Below the pieces are notes generated by a model. The model worked only from the letters and a program-made list of their open reading frames with translations. It did no database searches and was not told the DNA's origin. Made by a program: the position numbers and the translations under genes. Of a stretch of 64,000 nt of DNA, positions 25,887-36,400 are shown in pieces. How positions within the stretch are numbered: position 1 is the first letter of the stretch; every line of letters begins with the position of its first letter. The stretch comes from Rhizobium sp. LC145 (GTDB lineage Bacteria > Pseudomonadota > Alphaproteobacteria > Rhizobiales > Rhizobiaceae), in NCBI RefSeq assembly GCF_001005825.1, contig NZ_LBHV01000005.1:372001-436000 (forward strand), read 5' to 3'.

Positions 25887-28166
25887 ATGGCCAAATCCGT
25901 GTCCGCGAGCGGACCGAAATCCTTGTCCATCAAGGCCAAGTTCGCCGGCCTCGTCGTCGGCGCAACGCTCGTTTCATGCCTTTCGGTGGGGCTGCTGAGC
26001 TACCAGGTCGGCAAGAGCGGCCTGATCGAGGCCAGCAAGCTGCGGCTCGAGGCAATCGCCGGCAATCAGTCGAAGGAGCTGGACAACTATCAGCAGCGGA
26101 TTGACCAATCGCTTGCCGATCTCGCCCAGAACACCGCGATCGGCCAGGCGGTCGAGACGATGACCAATATCATCCCCTCCGAAATGGCCACCATCAAGGC
26201 GGAATACCAGAAGCCCGAGATGAGTTCAGCCGATCGCGTCGCCTTCGATGGCGCGAACCTCAAGCTGCTCTACGCGATTCATCATGCCGGCATCCACGGG
26301 ATCATTTCCAACGCCTGGAAGAACGCCAAGGTGAGCGAAATCTATATCGTCAACACCGACGGCGTGGTCGTCTACACCGTGACCAAAGGAGCCGAATTCC
26401 TGACCAATGTCGCGGACAATCCGCAGCTCAAGGAGATCGCCGCCCGCATCGCCGCCGGCAACGAGACCGAAGTCCAGGTTTCCGACTTTGCGCCCTATGA
26501 CGTAGATGGCGGCAAGGCTTCCGCGATGATCGGCCGGCAACTCGCCGTCGCCTCCTGGGGCAAGGTCGTCAACAAGGGTGCCGTCGTGGTCCGCGTTTCG
26601 GCCGATGCTCTGGCGAGCGCGGTCACGCCGGATGATCTCGGCAAGTCCGTGGACGAGACCATGCTGGTGGACGCGAAGGGGGCGCTGCGAACCGGAGCCT
26701 TTGCCTCCGGCGTCGCGCAGACTGTTCCGGCCGAGATCGCAAGTGCCGCGGCAAGCGATGCCGCCGGCTCCACATTTGCGAAATCCGGCGACGAGCGCCT
26801 CTTCTTCGCCCATATGCCGGTCACCCTCTTCGGGCAGAAGCATATGTTGGCCGTCGGCCAGGCCGAATCCAAGGTCGTGGCCTCCGCCAACCAGCTCGCT
26901 TACTATGCGATCCTCGCCACGCTCGCGGTCCTGGCCGTCATGGGTGCTGCCGGCATTTTCATCGCTGCGCGCCTGACCAAACCGCTCACTCACCTCGCAC
27001 AACTGATGAACCGCCTGAACGAAGGCGACAAGGCGATCGTCATCGACGCCGTTGCACGCGGCGACGAGGTCGGCACCATGGCCCGCGCGCTCGAATCCTT
27101 CCGCCAGGGCGCTCTCGAAAAGGAGCGCATCGAGGAGGAAGCGGCTCGCCGCAGCGACGAACTCGAAGAGGAACGCCAGAGCCGGGAAATGGAGAAGGCC
27201 GCAAGTGCCCGCGAAATCGAGGAAGCCGTTTCTGCCCTCGGCACGGCTCTCGCCGCCCTCGCCCGCGGCCATCTCGATCAGCGCATCACCAAGACCTTTG
27301 CCCCGGCGCTCGATCACCTGCGCCATGATTTCAACAACTCGGTGGCCGGTCTCGAAAGCACGATCGCGGCGATCGGCGGCAGCGTCAGCACGATCAGCTC
27401 CGGTTCCGGCGAACTGCGCAGCGCCTCGGACGATCTATCACGCCGCACCGAAAGGCAGGCAGCGACCCTTGAGGAAGCCGCCGCCGCGCTGAACGAAATG
27501 ACCGGCGCGGTCAACGGCGCGCTCAACCGCTGCGAAACCGCGGTGGATGTCGCCGCCAAGACGCTGAAGGGCGCACACACCTCCACGGATGTCGTTCGCA
27601 GCGCCATTCAGGCCATGGAACGCATCGAAAGTTCCTCGTCGAAGATCCGCCAGATCATCGACGTTATCGATCAGATCGCCTTCCAGACGAACCTTCTGGC
27701 GCTCAATGCGGGCGTCGAAGCGGCCCGCGCGGGCGAAGCCGGCAAAGGCTTTGCGGTCGTCGCCCAGGAGGTCCGCGAGCTCGCCCAGAAGTCGGCGGTC
27801 GCCGCCCGCGATATCGGCCAGCTCATCAACGCCTCGGCCAGCGACGTCGAAAACGGCGTGACCCTCGTCTTGAAGACCGGCGAAAGCCTGGAGCTCATCC
27901 AGGGCAATATCCAGTCCATCAACGAGCATATCGGCGCGATCGTCGCCTCCTCGCGGGAACAGTCCTCCCGCCTGGCCGAGATCAATTCCGCGGTCAGCGG
28001 GCTCGATCAGGTCACGCAGCAGAATGCCGCCATGGTGGAGGAAACTTCCGCTTCTGCCCATTCGCTGTCCCGCGAAGCCGAGCTTCTGAGCCAGCAGATC
28101 AGTCACTTCTCGGTCAGCGAAACCGCGGAAGCTCCTGCCCAGTCCGGCCGGCGTTACGCCGCCTGA
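25887..28166 (+). CDS. methyl-accepting chemotaxis protein
   Basis: A 759-residue chemoreceptor. Helix 1 spans ~20-40 and helix 2 ~338-361, enclosing a ~300-residue periplasmic ligand domain that looks like a Cache type. HAMP elements follow (to ~410), then a long coiled region with many Glu/Arg ([20 protein letters not shown]), and a second HAMP-like segment ([18 protein letters not shown]). The signalling tip carries [20 protein letters not shown] near residue 605, the CheA/CheW contact. The C-terminus lacks a CheR-binding pentapeptide. It senses an unknown ligand and directs swimming. Terminator follows; monocistronic. Confidence 0.93.
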   Translation: MAKSVSASGPKSLSIKAKFAGLVVGATLVSCLSVGLLSYQVGKSGLIEASKLRLEAIAGNQSKELDNYQQRIDQSLADLAQNTAIGQAVETMTNIIPSEMATIKAEYQKPEMSSADRVAFDGANLKLLYAIHHAGIHGIISNAWKNAKVSEIYIVNTDGVVVYTVTKGAEFLTNVADNPQLKEIAARIAAGNETEVQVSDFAPYDVDGGKASAMIGRQLAVASWGKVVNKGAVVVRVSADALASAVTPDDLGKSVDETMLVDAKGALRTGAFASGVAQTVPAEIASAAASDAAGSTFAKSGDERLFFAHMPVTLFGQKHMLAVGQAESKVVASANQLAYYAILATLAVLAVMGAAGIFIAARLTKPLTHLAQLMNRLNEGDKAIVIDAVARGDEVGTMARALESFRQGALEKERIEEEAARRSDELEEERQSREMEKAASAREIEEAVSALGTALAALARGHLDQRITKTFAPALDHLRHDFNNSVAGLESTIAAIGGSVSTISSGSGELRSASDDLSRRTERQAATLEEAAAALNEMTGAVNGALNRCETAVDVAAKTLKGAHTSTDVVRSAIQAMERIESSSSKIRQIIDVIDQIAFQTNLLALNAGVEAARAGEAGKGFAVVAQEVRELAQKSAVAARDIGQLINASASDVENGVTLVLKTGESLELIQGNIQSINEHIGAIVASSREQSSRLAEINSAVSGLDQVTQQNAAMVEETSASAHSLSREAELLSQQISHFSVSETAEAPAQSGRRYAA

Positions 28167-28200
28167 CGGGCTTCGGCATCGCGGACAGAAGACACGAAAG

Positions 28201-28243
28201 AAGCAAGGCGCCGGAGATCATCTCTCCGGCGCCTTGCTTTTTT
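28201..28243 (+). terminator. strong intrinsic terminator after the chemoreceptor gene
   Basis: A 17-bp perfect stem (AAGCAAGGCGCCGGAGA with its complement) has a five-base loop and is followed by T residues. The A-rich 5' side lets it also serve the convergent GGDEF-EAL gene. Confidence 0.95.
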
Positions 28244-28261
28244 GAACGTGAGGTTTTTTCT

Positions 28262-30331
28262 CTAGGCCACCAATGGCTCCGCAGCGCTCTCGGTCTCGAT
28301 CTTCGTCTCCACCCTGCCGTTGACGATGGCCTCTATACCCTCCCGAGGTCCGGGCCTGCCGAACAGATAACCCTGCACCTGGCCGCATCCCTCGCCTCGC
28401 AGGAAGCGCATGTGCTCGTCGGTTTCGACGCCTTCCGCCAGTACCGGAATGTTCAGGCTGCCGGCGAGAATAAGCGTGGAGCGCACGATGGCCGCCGATT
28501 GCGGGTTGGTCGCAACGCCCTCGATGAAGGCCCGGTCGATCTTGATCTTGTCGAAAGGAAAGGACAGCAACGTCGAAAGCGAGGAATAGCCGGTTCCGTA
28601 GTCATCCATGGCTATCTTCACGCCCAAACCCTTCAGTTGCCCGATGATCTGCAAGGCATGCTGCTGGTCCGTGATGATACCGGTCTCGGTGATTTCCAGC
28701 TCCAGCCGCTCGGCGGCAAGGCCCGTTTCCTGGAGGATGTCCAGGACCCGCCGCGGCAGCATCGGATCGGCGAGCTGCTGGGCCGCAATGTTGACGGCGA
28801 TGCCGAGTGGGTTCCTCCAGGTTGCGGCCTCCTCGCAAGCCTTGCGCAGCACCCATTCGCCAAGCTCCATGATGAAGCCGGTGCGCTCGGCGATCGGGAT
28901 GAACTCCGATGGGGGTACAAGTCCCCGCACCGGGTGGTTCCAGCGCAGCAGAACCTCGAACCCGATCACCTCGCCGGTGAGCGTATCGTTCTGTCTCTGA
29001 TAAAAAAGCTGGAACTCCCGCCGCTGCAGGCCGACCCGCATATCCATTGCCAAAGCATTGCGTTCACGCGCCGCCTGATCCATCGAGGAGTCGTAGAAGC
29101 AGACCATGTTCGTACCGGAAAGCTTTGAACGGTACATCGCGACATCCGCCTGCGCCACGAGGTCATCCACCGTCCGGGCATCGCCGGGATAGATGGAAAC
29201 GCCGATACTCGCTCCGACCGAGAGGGTATTGCCGTTCCATTCGATGGGTTTGCAGATTTCCTCGAGCATGCGCGCAGCAAGGGCCGAGGCATCGGCCCGC
29301 TTGTAATAGTTACGGGTCAGCGCGATGAACTCGTCGCCGCCGACGCGGGCAGCGAACTCTCCTTCCCCTATGACCGTTCCCAGCCTCGATCCGATAGCGC
29401 GCAGCACCGCATCGCCGGCCGCGTGCCCATGCACGTCGTTGATCTCCTTGAAGCGGTCGAGATCGAAGGAGAGGATCGCCACGCGAGCATCGATTTCCGG
29501 CCGCTTCGCGATCGCGTCAAGCTCCTCGTTGAAAGCCGCCCGGTTCGGCAATCCCGTCAGCGGATCGTGAAGCGAGAGATGTCTGTAACGCTCCACGGCC
29601 GCCTGCGTGTTCCGTTCGTCGAGCAGATAGGTCGCCGCTGCGAGCGTCAGGAGCACGAGCATCACGCCGAGCACTCCGAAGCCCATGATCGCCGGCGAGA
29701 ACAGCTCAAGCGGCATGACCTCGCCCGGATTGAGGACCGCCGTAACCGCGGCCATGGCGGTGAAATGCGTTGATGCGATCCCCAGGATGAGCGCCACGAT
29801 GCCGCTGTGCACGCAATAGCGTGAAAACGGACGAGCCGTCCTGTTCGTCACCAGCGCGCCGAACAAGCCGGCAAGGAGGAGCGAGGCGACGACATAGTTC
29901 TGATCCCAGATCACCTTGCCCTGTATCTCGTAGGCCGCCATGCCCGTGTAGTGCATGGCGGCGATGCCGAGCCCGAGTATGATGCCGCCCGCTTCGACGA
30001 GAAGGCTCCTGCCGGCATAGGCGGCGATCGTCAGGCCGATCGTCGTCGTCGCGATCGCGATCACGAAGGACAGCATCGTCAGCGAAGGCTCGTATCCGGC
30101 CGGCTCGCCGGGCAGGTAGCCGAGCATGGCAAGGAAATGCGTGGTCCAGATCGCCGAACCGCCGATGAACCCGCCCATGAAGAGCCATATGGCCTTTTCG
30201 AGCCCCTCGGCTCTGCGCGCCCTGGAAAAAAGACGCACACCGAGGATCGAGCCCAGCGCGCAGATCATGACGGCACAGCCGACATATCGGAGATCGTGTT
30301 CGAAGGCGATGCAAGAAAGAATACGGTACAT
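28262..30331 (-). CDS. MHYT-GGDEF-EAL cyclic di-GMP protein
   Basis: A 689-residue inner-membrane protein. The first ~230 residues form the seven-helix MHYT sensor with three copies of its motif (WTTHFLAMLGY, AAMHYTGMAAY and ASTHFTAMAA), thought to bind copper and sense O2, CO or NO. The GGDEF domain (RVGGDEFIAL) has an intact active site. The EAL domain keeps FEVLLRWNHP, LEITETGI, DDYGTGYSSL and AEGVETDEHM, so both synthesis and breakdown of c-di-GMP are possible. I use ATG 30331; an in-frame GTG at 30367 would add 12 residues. Neither start has a clear ribosome binding site. Divergent from rplY. Confidence 0.9.
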   Translation of the reverse strand: MYRILSCIAFEHDLRYVGCAVMICALGSILGVRLFSRARRAEGLEKAIWLFMGGFIGGSAIWTTHFLAMLGYLPGEPAGYEPSLTMLSFVIAIATTTIGLTIAAYAGRSLLVEAGGIILGLGIAAMHYTGMAAYEIQGKVIWDQNYVVASLLLAGLFGALVTNRTARPFSRYCVHSGIVALILGIASTHFTAMAAVTAVLNPGEVMPLELFSPAIMGFGVLGVMLVLLTLAAATYLLDERNTQAAVERYRHLSLHDPLTGLPNRAAFNEELDAIAKRPEIDARVAILSFDLDRFKEINDVHGHAAGDAVLRAIGSRLGTVIGEGEFAARVGGDEFIALTRNYYKRADASALAARMLEEICKPIEWNGNTLSVGASIGVSIYPGDARTVDDLVAQADVAMYRSKLSGTNMVCFYDSSMDQAARERNALAMDMRVGLQRREFQLFYQRQNDTLTGEVIGFEVLLRWNHPVRGLVPPSEFIPIAERTGFIMELGEWVLRKACEEAATWRNPLGIAVNIAAQQLADPMLPRRVLDILQETGLAAERLELEITETGIITDQQHALQIIGQLKGLGVKIAMDDYGTGYSSLSTLLSFPFDKIKIDRAFIEGVATNPQSAAIVRSTLILAGSLNIPVLAEGVETDEHMRFLRGEGCGQVQGYLFGRPGPREGIEAIVNGRVETKIETESAAEPLVA

Positions 30332-30411
30332 GGGCGTTCGGCAAGTAAAACTGATAATAACGCTCACGTTTAGGCTGAAAGAATTTGGGAAGTGTTCTCA
30401 AGCATGGTAAA

Positions 30412-30457
30412 CGGCCCCAACGGCCTGCGGATGAAGGCCTTTCCTGCATTGGGGCCG
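30412..30457. repeat. nested inverted repeat between MHYT-GGDEF-EAL gene and rplY
   Basis: CGGCCCCAA and TTGGGGCCG (9 bp, perfect) enclose a second pair GGCCT/AGGCC. It lies upstream of both divergent genes and just before the candidate rplY promoter, so it may be an operator or a leader structure of the minus-strand gene. Confidence 0.5.
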
Positions 30458-30462
30458 AAGAG

Positions 30463-30491
30463 CTTGCTATCCCGACGTCATTATATTATAG
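30463..30491 (+). promoter_or_regulatory. candidate rplY promoter
   Basis: CTTGCT (30463-30468) and TTATAG (30486-30491) are 17 bases apart, an alphaproteobacterial sigma-70 style pair, about 120 bases before the rplY ATG. Confidence 0.4.
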
Positions 30492-30615
30492 CGCGCGGGT
30501 CCGCGCAGACACCCTTGGAGGCAACGCGGATGGAGCGTATCGGATGATGCCCTCCGGTTCGACGAAGCGATCTGCGCTTTGAAGAACTCTCCAAACAACC
30601 TCGAAAGGACATGCC

Positions 30616-31224
30616 ATGAGCCAGGATACTTACGAGCTCAAGGCCGAGGCGCGCGAACGGGTAGGTAAGGGGTCCGCCCGTGAACTTCGCCGCAACGGTT
30701 TCATTCCCGCTGTCATCTACGGTGACAAGCAGGCCCCAATCGCTATCGCACTCTCGACCAACGAAGTGACGAAGCGCATTCATGCCGGCGGTTTCATGAC
30801 CACGATCGCCACCATCGACGTCGACGGCAAGAAGATCCAGGTTCTCCCGAAGGATTACCAGCTGGATCCGGTCCGTGACTTCACGATGCACGTGGATTTT
30901 CTGCGTGTCTCCGGCAATACGCAGGTCACCGTCGAAGTACCGGTTCACTTCATCAACGAAGAGAAGTCCGGCATCAAGATCGGCGGCGTTCTGAACATCG
31001 TCCGTCATACGGTCGAGTTCAACTGCCCGGCCGATGCCATCCCGGAATTCATCACCGTTGACCTCAGCGGTGCCAAGATCGGTGACAGCATTCACATTTC
31101 GGCCGTGAAGCTTCCCGCTGGCGTAAAGCCCGTCATCGCCGATCGCGACTTCACCATCGCCACGATCGTCGCTCCGGCTGGCGGCGTCCAGGAAGATGAA
31201 GAAGCACCTGCTTCGGAAGAATAA
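30616..31224 (+). CDS. rplY: 50S ribosomal protein L25 (CTC/TL5 type)
   Basis: A 202-residue L25 with the extra C-terminal CTC domain, as is normal in alphaproteobacteria. The N-terminal 5S rRNA-binding part shows [20 protein letters not shown] and [12 protein letters not shown]; the CTC part contains [20 protein letters not shown] and the acidic end [10 protein letters not shown]. It binds 5S rRNA in the large subunit. CGAAAGGAC before the ATG is a good ribosome binding site. A terminator follows, so the rplY-pth pair usual in this group is interrupted here by a GGDEF-EAL gene. Confidence 0.96.
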   Translation: MSQDTYELKAEARERVGKGSARELRRNGFIPAVIYGDKQAPIAIALSTNEVTKRIHAGGFMTTIATIDVDGKKIQVLPKDYQLDPVRDFTMHVDFLRVSGNTQVTVEVPVHFINEEKSGIKIGGVLNIVRHTVEFNCPADAIPEFITVDLSGAKIGDSIHISAVKLPAGVKPVIADRDFTIATIVAPAGGVQEDEEAPASEE

Positions 31225-31251
31225 TAAGCAAAGGCAATAACTTGCCTCATG

Positions 31252-31279
31252 AACCCGCCTCCCGTGAGGCGGGTTTTTT
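31252..31279 (+). terminator. intrinsic terminator of rplY
   Basis: AACCCGCCTC and GAGGCGGGTT pair perfectly around CCGT and are followed by T residues. Confidence 0.93.
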
Positions 31280-31463
31280 GTTGCCGGTCCCTCACTTTAT
31301 CCTGCTTTCCACACGCCGTTGTTACCCTTATTCTTCGCAATGCCCGAAGCTTGCATATTGGCTTCAATGAAGTTTAATGAATTGCAGGGAATTATGCGCG
31401 CTACTTAAGCATGCATCGCATTCGGCTGGGGGCCGGCGTCATGAAGAGCCATGGAAAAAGGCG

Positions 31464-33845
31464 ATGAGACATTCCGTCGAAAGTCGCTTCATCGCCATCA
31501 TTTCTGGCGCGCTTCTGGTCGTCGTCGTGCCGCTCTTCACCCTCTTTCTTGCTCTTTCTTCGCAGCAGGTCGCCAGGGGGCTGAGCGAATATGTCGACAT
31601 GCTGCTGACCACGAATTCCCAGGCGCTCGGCAAGCCGCTCCGGGAGCTCGACCACGATACCCTTCACCAGATCGCGGCGACGCTGGTAGCCGATACGTCC
31701 ATCCAGGCCGTCCAGATTTCCGATAGCATCGGCAAACTCAGCATTTCCAAGGTCGATGCCGAAAATCCCGCGGATTTTCGCGGCCTCGAATCCTTTTCCC
31801 GGCAGATCTACCATCGATCGCCCAGCGGGGCCGTTGGGGTCGGCTCGGTTACGGTCTACGTCCCGAGAATGGGCTGGCTCTCGGCGATCAACCAGATGGA
31901 ACTGGCGCTGATCTCGATCTTCATCGTCGCCATCCTGACGGTTTTCGGCGCGGCGATCCTCGGCAATCGCCTCATGGTCATCAAACCGCTGATGCGCCTT
32001 GCGGCGGCAATCGAGGCGACGCGCCGCCTCGGCTCCCGCCACCATGTCGACTGGCGTTCCAACGATGAGATGGGCGGGCTGGCACGCTCTTTCAACGAGA
32101 TGCAGAGCCTGCTGGAACGCGAGGAGCGCGAGTTGAAGCGCGCGCACCGGCAGACGACCGAGATCTACAATCTGACACCCGCAATGCTCTTCTCGCTGAC
32201 CCCGGACGATCTCATCGCCGCCGTCAGCGACTATTGGCTGCTTGCGACCGGCTATCGCCGCGAAGACGTGATCGGCAGGCCCTTCGCCGATCTCATTGCC
32301 CCCTCGGACAGGGAGCTCTATTCGCAGCGCAAGACGCGGGTCAAAACGGCGGGCCTGGCAACCGAGGTCACCGTCCGGTTCCTTTGCCGCGACGGCCGCG
32401 TGATGGATGTCCTGATCGCCGAGACTGAACTCAACGCCGCGGCAATCGATCAGCAGGGCTCGCTCAGCGTGATGACGGACGTCACCGAGCTGAAGCAATC
32501 GGAACTGCGCAACCACAAGCAGGCGATATCGGACCATTTGACGGGGCTGCTAAATCGCCAGGGCTTCGAAGCCATCCTCGATCGCAAGATCGGCGAAGCC
32601 GACCACGCCCGGACACCCGTGGCTTGCCTCTTCGTGGATCTCGACCGTTTCAAGTCGATCAACGACAATCTCGGACATGCGGCCGGCGATGCCGTGCTCT
32701 GCCAGTTCGTCGAGCGCCTGCTGCCGCTGCTGCGCGAGAGCGATACCGCCTCTCGCCTGGGAGGAGACGAATTCGCGATCATCGTCGGCGGCGACGATGC
32801 CGAGCAGCGCGCCTCGGAATTGTGCCGGAAGATCGTCGAGATGTTCGATGCGCCCTTCCCTGTGGCGAATACCGGCGTTCGCCTCAGCGCCAGCATAGGT
32901 TTCGCTCTTTATCCGAACCATGCGGCGAATGCGGCCGAATTGCTCCAGAAGTCTGATATGGCCATGTACGCCCGCAAGCGCGACGGCAAGAATGGCGCAC
33001 AGGTCTATGATCCCGCCATCCTCGATCAGACCCGCGAACGCGCCGAACTCGAACGCGATATGGAAATCGGTATTGCCGCAAACTGGTTCGAGGCGCATTT
33101 TCAGCCGATCGTCAGGATCGATTCCGGCGCGATCGCCGGCTTCGAGGCGCTGATGCGCATGCGCCATCCCCGCAAAGGCCTGATTCCGCCGTCGGGCATC
33201 ATTGACATCGCCGAGGAGAACGGATCGATCAGCCAGATCGGCAATTTCATCCTGGAAGACGCCGTCAGCAATCTCGCCCGCATCTCCCGTCTGCCCGGCA
33301 TGGCCGACAGCTATGTCGCCGTCAACTTCTCGCCGCTGCAGTTCGAGCCGGGCCTCCCTGCCCGCCTCGCCACCCTGCTTGGTCGCTACAATCTCCAGCC
33401 GAACCGTCTCGTGGTGGAAATCACCGAAGCAGTTCTGATGCACGACGATCCCGAAATCCGCACGATACTCGACGAAATCCATGGTTTCGGATGCCTGATC
33501 GCGCTTGACGATTTCGGCACCGGCTATTCGTCGCTGAGCTATATGAGCCGCTTCCCGGTCGATATCGTGAAGATAGACCAGTCGTTCATCCGTTCGATCA
33601 CCGAGCCGGCGGACGATATCGGCCGCAAGAACAAGATGCTGGTGGAAGGCATCAGCGCCATATCCCACAAGATGAACTGCAGGGTCATCGCAGAAGGCGT
33701 CGAGACCGAGGCGCAGCGCTTGGCGCTCCGGGGCATGGGCGTCGATTATGCCCAGGGATACCTCTTCTCGAAGCCTCGAGAGATCAACGATCTTCTGGCC
33801 AGCCTCGGCGGGACGCATGCGGTGCGCGAGGAGATGGCAAGCTAG
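31464..33845 (+). CDS. membrane PAS-GGDEF-EAL cyclic di-GMP protein
   Basis: A 793-residue protein. Helices at ~9-30 and ~150-172 flank a periplasmic sensor of ~120 residues; HAMP and a PAS domain (YWLLATGYRREDVIGRPFAD) follow. GGDEF has an intact core (RLGGDEFAII). EAL keeps FEALMRMRHP, VNFSPLQ, VEITEAVLM, DDFGTGYSSL and AEGVETEAQ, so both activities are possible. It should convert an envelope signal into c-di-GMP changes, controlling motility or biofilm. ATG 31464 follows GGAAAAAGG; the frame is open to 31377 but earlier residues are unlike a membrane anchor. It lies between rplY and pth on the same strand. Confidence 0.9.
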   Translation: MRHSVESRFIAIISGALLVVVVPLFTLFLALSSQQVARGLSEYVDMLLTTNSQALGKPLRELDHDTLHQIAATLVADTSIQAVQISDSIGKLSISKVDAENPADFRGLESFSRQIYHRSPSGAVGVGSVTVYVPRMGWLSAINQMELALISIFIVAILTVFGAAILGNRLMVIKPLMRLAAAIEATRRLGSRHHVDWRSNDEMGGLARSFNEMQSLLEREERELKRAHRQTTEIYNLTPAMLFSLTPDDLIAAVSDYWLLATGYRREDVIGRPFADLIAPSDRELYSQRKTRVKTAGLATEVTVRFLCRDGRVMDVLIAETELNAAAIDQQGSLSVMTDVTELKQSELRNHKQAISDHLTGLLNRQGFEAILDRKIGEADHARTPVACLFVDLDRFKSINDNLGHAAGDAVLCQFVERLLPLLRESDTASRLGGDEFAIIVGGDDAEQRASELCRKIVEMFDAPFPVANTGVRLSASIGFALYPNHAANAAELLQKSDMAMYARKRDGKNGAQVYDPAILDQTRERAELERDMEIGIAANWFEAHFQPIVRIDSGAIAGFEALMRMRHPRKGLIPPSGIIDIAEENGSISQIGNFILEDAVSNLARISRLPGMADSYVAVNFSPLQFEPGLPARLATLLGRYNLQPNRLVVEITEAVLMHDDPEIRTILDEIHGFGCLIALDDFGTGYSSLSYMSRFPVDIVKIDQSFIRSITEPADDIGRKNKMLVEGISAISHKMNCRVIAEGVETEAQRLALRGMGVDYAQGYLFSKPREINDLLASLGGTHAVREEMAS

Positions 33846-33932
33846 CGTGAGACCGGTTTATCCTGAAACCGGTTGACTTTGTCGGCGTTTCGCGTTGGTG
33901 AAACAATGACAGCGCAACGACGGAAGACAGTC

Positions 33933-34655
33933 ATGCTCATCATCGCGGGGCTCGGCAATCCCGGCTCCAAATATGCCAGCAACCGCCACAATATCGGCTT
34001 CATGGCCGTGGATGCGATCCAGCGCCGCCCTGGTTTCTCGCCCTGGTCGAAGAAATTCAGGGCCGAAGTTTCCGAAGGCGAGCTCGCCGGCGAAAAGGTC
34101 CTGCTGATGAAGCCGCAGACTTTCATGAACCTTTCCGGCGAAGCGGTCGGCGAGGCCATGCGCTTCTTCAAGCTGGCGCCCCAGAACATCCTCGCGATCT
34201 ACGACGAGCTTGATCTGTCGCCCAGCAAGGCGCGCATCAAGACCGGTGGCGGACATGGCGGCCACAATGGCGTGAAATCGCTGGATGCCCATTGCGGCAA
34301 GGAGTATCGGCGGCTGCGCCTCGGCATCGGCCATCCCGGCGCCAAGGAGCTCGTGCACAACCATGTGCTCGGAGATTTCGCCAAGGCGGACCACGCATGG
34401 CTCGATCCGCTGCTCGATGCCGTCGCGGACAATGCCGAGATGCTGGCGCGCAACGAGGATTCGCAATTCCTGAACAAGCTGGCGCTTGCCGTCGGCGGAA
34501 AGCCGGACGAGGAAAAACCGAAGCAGCAAAAACCGCCGGCCAAGGCGACCGGCCAGTCGCACATCCACCAGGCTCGAAGCGGCAAGCCAAATCTCCCGGC
34601 AACCGGCCCCATGGCGGATATGCTGAAGAAGATGTTCGGCGGCAAGGGAGACTGA
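33933..34655 (+). CDS. pth: peptidyl-tRNA hydrolase
   Basis: A 240-residue enzyme. The catalytic core has [20 protein letters not shown] (N9, H19), [22 protein letters not shown] (the Asp that orients the His) and [12 protein letters not shown]. It frees tRNA from peptidyl-tRNA dropped by ribosomes. The last ~45 residues are a Lys/Pro/Gln-rich tail ([14 protein letters not shown]) ending [16 protein letters not shown], a rhizobial extension absent from E. coli. ATG 33933 is preceded by GGAAG. It is followed by convergent clpS. Confidence 0.95.
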   Translation: MLIIAGLGNPGSKYASNRHNIGFMAVDAIQRRPGFSPWSKKFRAEVSEGELAGEKVLLMKPQTFMNLSGEAVGEAMRFFKLAPQNILAIYDELDLSPSKARIKTGGGHGGHNGVKSLDAHCGKEYRRLRLGIGHPGAKELVHNHVLGDFAKADHAWLDPLLDAVADNAEMLARNEDSQFLNKLALAVGGKPDEEKPKQQKPPAKATGQSHIHQARSGKPNLPATGPMADMLKKMFGGKGD

Positions 34656-34712
34656 ACGGTCTGTCGTGCAGTCCGGCCGCCGCCTCGGCGTGTCCAGTAC
34701 TCTGCCTGGCCG

Positions 34713-35021
34713 CTATTCTTCCGGCTCGGTCGTGAACATCAGCGGGAAACCTGCCCCCTTGGCAAGATCGGTCGCCTCCTTGGCCTTGGTCTCTGCAATG
34801 TCCTTGGCGCAGACGACCACGACGGATGTCCCCATCCGGTGCGCGGTCAGCATCACCCGATAGCCGGCTTCCTCGCTCATGCGGAAGACCGCCTTCAGCA
34901 CCATGACGACGAACTCGCGCGGCGTGTAGTCGTCGTTGACGAGAATGACCTTGTAGAGCTTCGGCCGATCGAGCTTCGGCTTGGTCGTGTTTTTCGGCTT
35001 GAGGATTGTATCTTGGCTCAT
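34713..35021 (-). CDS. clpS: ATP-dependent Clp protease adaptor ClpS
   Basis: A 102-residue adaptor. It has KLYKVILVNDDYTPREFVVM, the Asp-Asp that binds N-degron amino groups, and AHRMGTSVVVVCAKDIAE, the ClpA-contact helix. It delivers proteins with destabilising N-terminal residues to ClpAP. I place the start at MSQDTILKPKN because the longer frame upstream has no family support. No clpA gene is next to it, so this may be the second ClpS copy that rhizobia often carry. The disordered N-terminus (~20 residues) is the usual length needed to enter ClpA. Confidence 0.92.
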   Translation of the reverse strand: MSQDTILKPKNTTKPKLDRPKLYKVILVNDDYTPREFVVMVLKAVFRMSEEAGYRVMLTAHRMGTSVVVVCAKDIAETKAKEATDLAKGAGFPLMFTTEPEE

Positions 35022-35212
35022 GGCGTCCCGCCTCCCGAGACGGGGTTCGACACTGGGCTTCCTGATATATTGCAGCGCAACGGAGGATAATTCAAGCGAT
35101 GGCCTCCCACCTTCAAGTCTCATCCACGCCAGCAACTCGCAAGTCTTGACCCTTGCGGCGCTTTCCCCCATAGCCTCAGCAACAGTTTTTTTAGATACGG
35201 GTTCCTTCACCG

Positions 35213-36316
35213 ATGGGCTTCAAATGCGGTATCGTCGGACTGCCGAATGTCGGCAAGTCCACTCTCTTCAACGCGCTCACCAAGACCGCTGCGGCGCAGG
35301 CGGCGAATTATCCGTTCTGCACGATCGAGCCGAATACCGGCGAAGTCGCGGTGCCGGATCCGCGCATGCAGCAACTGGCAACTATCGCCGGTTCAAAGGA
35401 AATCATTCCGACGCGCATCTCCTTTGTCGACATCGCCGGTCTCGTGCGCGGCGCATCGAAGGGTGAAGGCCTCGGCAACAAGTTCCTCGCAAACATCCGC
35501 GAAGTCGACGCCGTCGTGCACGTGCTGCGCTGCTTCGAAGATGACGACATCACTCATGTCGAAGGCCGCATCAATCCGGTCGGCGACGCCGAGACGATCG
35601 AGACCGAGCTGATGCTCGCCGACCTCGAAAGCCTGGAACGGCGCGTCGACCAGACGCGCAAGCGTGCTACCGGCAAGGACAAGGAGTCGCTTGCGCAGCT
35701 TCCGGTCATGGAAGCCGTGATCAAGCTGCTGCAGGACGGCAAGCCGGCGCGTCTGCTGCTTCAGACGCTCGGCGCCGACGAGATTGCCATTCTCAAGGGC
35801 CTCAACCTCCTGACCTCGCATCCGGTCCTCTATGTGTGCAACGTAGCCGAAGGCGACGCCGTCGACGGCAACGAGCATACCAAGGCGGTCGCCGAAATGG
35901 CGAAAGCGCAGGGCGCGGAATGCGTGATCATTTCGGCCGCCATCGAAGCCGAAGTCGCGCAGCTGCCGGAAGACGAGGCCAAGGAATTCCTCGCGGCGCT
36001 GGGCTTGGAGGAAGCCGGCCTCGACCGGCTGATCCGCGCGGGCTATCACCTGCTCGACCTGATTACCTATTTCACCGTTGGTCCTAAGGAAACCCGCGCC
36101 TGGACGATCGTGCGTGGAACCAAGGCGCCGCAGGCGGCCGGCGTTATCCACACCGATTTCGAACGCGGCTTCATCCGCGCCTTCACCATCGCTTATGACG
36201 ATTACATCGCTTTCAAGGGTGAAGTCGGCGCCAAGGAAGCGGGCAAAGGGCGCGACGAAGGCAAGGAATATGTGGTGCAGGACGGCGACGTGATCCACTT
36301 CCGCTTCAACACCTGA
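35213..36316 (+). CDS. ychF: redox-regulated ATPase YchF
   Basis: A 367-residue Obg-like ATPase, typical length. The P-loop is [15 protein letters not shown]; the G4 motif reads NVAE rather than NKxD, which is why YchF proteins prefer ATP to GTP. The [17 protein letters not shown] segment is the switch II/G3 region, and the C-terminal TGS domain begins near [17 protein letters not shown]. It binds ribosomes and is linked to oxidative stress responses. ATG at 35213; upstream ribosome binding site is weak. Next to pth, a near-universal pairing, with clpS in between on the other strand. Confidence 0.96.
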   Translation: MGFKCGIVGLPNVGKSTLFNALTKTAAAQAANYPFCTIEPNTGEVAVPDPRMQQLATIAGSKEIIPTRISFVDIAGLVRGASKGEGLGNKFLANIREVDAVVHVLRCFEDDDITHVEGRINPVGDAETIETELMLADLESLERRVDQTRKRATGKDKESLAQLPVMEAVIKLLQDGKPARLLLQTLGADEIAILKGLNLLTSHPVLYVCNVAEGDAVDGNEHTKAVAEMAKAQGAECVIISAAIEAEVAQLPEDEAKEFLAALGLEEAGLDRLIRAGYHLLDLITYFTVGPKETRAWTIVRGTKAPQAAGVIHTDFERGFIRAFTIAYDDYIAFKGEVGAKEAGKGRDEGKEYVVQDGDVIHFRFNT

Positions 36317-36400
36317 GCCATCGAGGTCGCGCACGAGTGCGCGCAAGCGAGAACTTGAAAGCGTGGCGCATCGCGCCGCGTTGTGGCGGGAGGCCGCAGC

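Noticed and set aside
30332..30480. c-di-GMP riboswitch upstream of the MHYT gene
   Set aside because: The GEMM-type conserved sequence is absent from the leader on the minus strand, although an inverted repeat is present.
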